This document shows, one piece after another, positions 6,981 through 7,110 of a stretch of DNA of 7,110 nt. The number at the start of each line of letters is the position of its first letter. Position 1 is the first letter of the stretch. Both the position numbers and the translations under genes were made by a program. Source of the stretch: JACCUZ01 sp038246575 (GTDB lineage Bacteria > Actinomycetota > Actinomycetes > JACCUZ01). Under the pieces are notes generated by a model. The model was given only the letters and a program-made list of their open reading frames with translations, was not told the DNA's origin and made no database searches. The DNA lies in assembly GCA_038246575.1 (NCBI GenBank), contig JBBRVU010000199.1, positions 1-7,110 on the forward strand, written 5' to 3'.

Positions 6981-7009
6981 GTCACATCGTCGTTTGGTAC
7001 TGATGTGAC
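6981..7009. repeat. 8-bp inverted repeat, possible operator or junction
   Basis: GTCACATC (6981-6988) and GATGTGAC (7002-7009) are exact reverse complements separated by 13 bases. They lie in a stretch that is open on the minus strand but looks less like the ABC ATPase family than the sequence after it. The spacing would suit a dimeric regulator site or an RNA hairpin. No role can be assigned. Confidence 0.5.
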
Positions 7010-7022
7010 TGGAGTGAGTGGA
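7005..7022. repeat. 9-bp tandem repeat, two copies
   Basis: GTGACTGGA (7005-7013) is followed directly by GTGAGTGGA (7014-7022), with one mismatch, and then a partial third GTG. It overlaps the right arm of the inverted repeat at 6981-7009. On the minus strand it encodes the low-complexity STHSSH. This may be a regulatory or recombination-associated sequence. Confidence 0.5.
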
Positions 7023-7077
7023 GTGTTGTAGGCGCTCCCGATCCAGGGGTGAATGTGCGGGCGGGTGCGGCCCGCCG

Positions 7078-7110
7078 ATGATCACGGTGTCGAAGCCGGT
7101 CATCGTCGGC
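7078..7110 (+). CDS. Possible start of a plus-strand gene leaving the right edge
   Basis: ATG 7078 opens MITVSKPVIVG and runs off the window. A 6-bp stem (GGCGGG 7060-7065, CCCGCC 7071-7076, loop TGCGG) lies directly before it, and no clear ribosome binding site is seen. The opposite strand is also open here (TMTGFDTVIIGG), so one of the two is a shadow. Eleven residues are too few to decide. It is listed because repeats at 6981-7022 would fit an upstream region for such a gene. Confidence 0.15.
   Translation, partial: MITVSKPVIVG

Larger units (their letters stand above)
5684..7110 (-). pseudogene. SMC/RecF-like ABC ATPase, frameshifted and 5'-incomplete
   Basis: This is the C-terminal half of a large ABC-type (SMC/RecF/SbcC-like) ATPase, a class that acts on DNA ends or in phage defence. 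Reading from the right edge, the first part (7110 to ~6591) is helical and polar, coiled-coil-like, and ends DDFSTYYREINADDESAFKA. The reading then shifts by one base into the second part (~6589 to 5684). That part holds a signature-like loop SEGHQDGMG, Walker B FAVLDDVVMSVD (Asp pair at 6418-6413) with its D-loop, and the H-loop IITTHDE (His at 6322-6320). A C-terminal cysteine cluster, C-x4-C-x17-C-x-C, suggests a zinc ribbon. The TGA stop at 5686-5684 looks native. Walker A is not in the window, so the head is beyond the right edge or lost. As read, the first frame stops at 6555 and no intact product forms. Base composition looks less GC-rich than the conjugation genes. The general class is firm; the specific function is unknown. 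Confidence 0.75.

Noticed and set aside
1..7110. CRISPR arrays, tRNA or rRNA genes
   Set aside because: No regularly spaced repeats and no recognisable tRNA or rRNA sequence on either strand on reading.

Overview
The window is GC-rich (roughly two-thirds G+C by eye). It uses GTG and ATG starts, packs genes with ATGA/GTGA stop-start overlaps, and encodes protein families typical of Actinobacteria. The host is most likely a high-GC actinomycete. The window looks like a mosaic accessory region: a compact conjugation (type IV secretion) gene block lies between two damaged genes.

Left part (1-1155). The first ~130 bases hold the possible start of a minus-strand gene that leaves the window, perhaps a transposase, and an 11-bp tandem repeat. 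At about 131-140 the sequence changes abruptly into the C-terminal third of a SNF2-type helicase (131-1012). It keeps helicase motifs V and VI but has no N-terminal ATPase lobe. A strong hairpin follows its stop codon, and a second hairpin sits just before the ribosome binding site of the next gene.

Centre (1156-5564). Four co-directional genes form one tight operon: a two-TM pilin-like protein (DUF6112 type), a polytopic TrbL/VirB6-like channel protein, an SCO6880-type protein with two N-terminal membrane segments, and a VirB4/TraE-type ATPase with Walker A and B motifs. Gaps run from +1 base to 4-base overlaps, so translational coupling is likely. Together they would supply the membrane channel and its motor for DNA transfer. 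No coupling protein, relaxase or cell-wall hydrolase is visible. After the ATPase a fifth start codon (GTGA overlap at 5561, or ATG 5573 behind a good ribosome binding site) opens a frame that soon dies, as if the operon had been cut there.

Right part (5565-7110). A short convergent intergenic region with a hairpin leads into the 3' end of a minus-strand SMC/RecF-like ABC ATPase. The gene carries a clear single-base frameshift at about 6590. Its upstream part enters a stretch (6980-7077) with an 8-bp inverted repeat and 9-bp tandem repeats, which may be a further junction or a regulatory region. The gene's head is beyond the right edge or missing. Nothing visible proves a new system. The best leads are the split VirB3/VirB4-like arrangement, the truncated operon and the broken ATPase family.
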